Shown: positions 62,949 through 64,000 of the stretch, piece after piece
Layout of the letters: every line of letters begins with the position of its first letter
Numbering within the stretch: the stretch's first letter is position 1
NCBI GenBank assembly: GCA_007130885.1
Contig: SLRQ01000012.1
Coordinates: 99,516 to 163,515 of the forward strand
Source: Deltaproteobacteria bacterium
Lineage (GTDB): Bacteria; Myxococcota; Myxococcia; SLRQ01
Length of the DNA: 64,000 nt
Direction: 5' to 3'
The notes under the pieces: generated by a model
The model's database searches: none
The model's input: the letters and a program-made list of their open reading frames with translations, nothing else
What the model was told of the DNA's origin: nothing
Program-made: the position numbers and the translations under genes

Positions 62949-63440
62949 ATGTCGGGGAGCAGTCACCGAAAAACCATGTTTTATTGCATTTTGTTTGTCA
63001 GTGCGGCAACAGTCATCGGAGGGGCAATCGCTCTCGCTCACGGTACCCAACGCGTCAATCGGGCCACCGCGGCAGCCACGAAAGAGACTCAAGAGGTACA
63101 TGCCGCCACCAGTATCTTCCTGGACTGGCTCAAAGCGGATGCAATCGATCGGCAGCTCGACGCGATGACGCTTCGGCGCCTACATCTGCTCGATGCAGCG
63201 GCAGCTAGACGCATTCAGGGCCTGGGGCTGCTGGCGTTGCTGGTTGGGGTGGTCGGATTCCTACTCGCCTACGCGGCGAACACTCTGCAACGGGGGATAC
63301 TACGTCTGCCGGATACGACCATGGACCAAAGCGCCTTGACGGTTCAGCGGCGCAAAAACAGGACGATCATGCCGCCGCGACAAGCCCGCCGAGCGAAATT
63401 CTCAAACATGGCTATCCAACAAGCAAGACAGCCGAGTTAA
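62949..63440 (+). CDS. Hypothetical two-pass membrane protein
   Basis: A 163-residue protein with membrane segments at about 11-30 (MFYCILFVSAATVIGGAIAL) and 93-112 (LGLLALLVGVVGFLLAYA), an intervening helix of about 60 residues, and a basic C-terminus. The ATG at 62949 is preferred; a GTG at 62919, directly beside the rlmE start, is open too. No family is recognised. It lies between rlmE and the end of the rRNA operon. Confidence 0.55.
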   Translation: MSGSSHRKTMFYCILFVSAATVIGGAIALAHGTQRVNRATAAATKETQEVHAATSIFLDWLKADAIDRQLDAMTLRRLHLLDAAAARRIQGLGLLALLVGVVGFLLAYAANTLQRGILRLPDTTMDQSALTVQRRKNRTIMPPRQARRAKFSNMAIQQARQPS

Positions 63441-63442
63441 CG

Positions 63443-63480
63443 AAAAAACCCCGCCGGCGTTCTGCCAGCGGGGTTCGAAA
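63443..63480 (-). terminator. Rho-independent terminator of the rRNA operon
   Basis: Reading the minus strand, CCCCGCTGGC pairs with GCCGGCGGGG (one G-T pair; arms at 63464-63473 and 63449-63458), followed by six T (A run 63443-63448). It lies directly after the 5S rRNA gene. Confidence 0.92.
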
Positions 63481-63483
63481 AAA

Positions 63484-63599
<116 letters not shown>

Positions 63600-63761
63600 A
63601 ACCTTGCGATGTCATTCCATCGCTTTTCATAATACACATACGAACGGTATCTCTTCACTGCGTCTCGAGTACGCATTCCACGTGAATCGAGGCAGCCGAA
63701 ACATCCGGCCTCGACCTCGGTCTCGAACCTCCTCCGCCGCAGAGGGCAAAGGAAGAAAAGA

Positions 63762-64000
<239 letters not shown>

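Noticed and set aside
63600..63761. tRNA between 23S and 5S rRNA
   Set aside because: No cloverleaf or T-loop consensus in the 162-bp spacer.

Overview
The window reads as a chromosomal segment of a Gram-negative bacterium of deltaproteobacterial or Myxococcota-like affinity. LpxA implies lipid A. Other pointers are an AgmX/PglI-type C-terminal domain behind an MJ0042 zinc ribbon and a GYF-like domain, a FYDLN_acid protein, a CarD/CdnL regulator, a membrane-anchored protein of stacked carboxypeptidase-regulatory domains ending in a PDZ domain, a stand-alone M17 N-terminal domain and a Hanks-type kinase. This placement is inferred from protein families only. Most of the window is housekeeping DNA. 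I see no insertion sequence, integrase, prophage or CRISPR array.

Layout. 1-3.4 kb: lpxA, rpmE, and a punA-pdp nucleoside salvage pair. 3.5-5.8 kb: an operon of an exported ComEC-like metallo-beta-lactamase-fold protein, a DUF3006 protein and an exported triple-HhH (ComEA-like) protein. 5.8-11 kb: the AgmX-type protein, FYDLN and UspA proteins, and an isolated FliH-FliI-FliJ-like export ATPase set. 11-18.7 kb: ppdK, glyS-glyQ and a malic enzyme with a terminator. 18.9-25.2 kb: two tandem DUF3108 proteins, a hypothetical gene, an NhaC-type antiporter, and a phosphoribosyltransferase-hydrolase fusion. 25.2-28.8 kb: DUF507, uvrC and a Bor-type lipoprotein, with two copies of a palindromic repeat at the convergent gene ends. 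28.3-37.6 kb: a long minus-strand superoperon, in transcription order yceD-rpmF-fabD-fabG-acpP-rpiB-nrdR-ribD-ribE-ribBX-ribH-nusB-M17N, interrupted by one opposite-strand lipoprotein gene. 37.8-45 kb: DUF378, the PDZ protein, an acidic-tailed membrane protein, hpt and an NtrC-type two-component pair. 45-51 kb: a sigma-54 promoter driving a secreted DUF4168 protein, then uvrB, cysS, a membrane protein and carD. 51-58.5 kb: full-length comEC overlapping an FHA protein, a PH-like membrane protein, a patatin, a Fic-fold protein with a destroyed active site, and ribA. 58.5-64 kb: a DHH phosphoesterase, a kinase, a 6S RNA gene (ssrS), tyrS, rlmE, a small membrane protein, and the 3' end of an rRNA operon (5S and partial 23S, minus strand).

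How the parts work together. Riboflavin synthesis is complete only across two loci. The RibB-RibA fusion in the main cluster has lost the GTP cyclohydrolase zinc and catalytic motifs, while an intact ribA lies 27 kb away, coupled to the Fic-like gene. DNA-uptake functions occur at two places, comEC and the MBL-DUF3006-HhH operon. The NtrC-type response regulator keeps GAFTGA, and the gene divergent from its operon has a well-spaced -24/-12 promoter, giving a ZraPSR-like circuit with a different periplasmic output protein. The least-explained items are the Fic-fold protein, the exported MBL/HhH operon, the palindromic repeat family and the orphan export ATPase.
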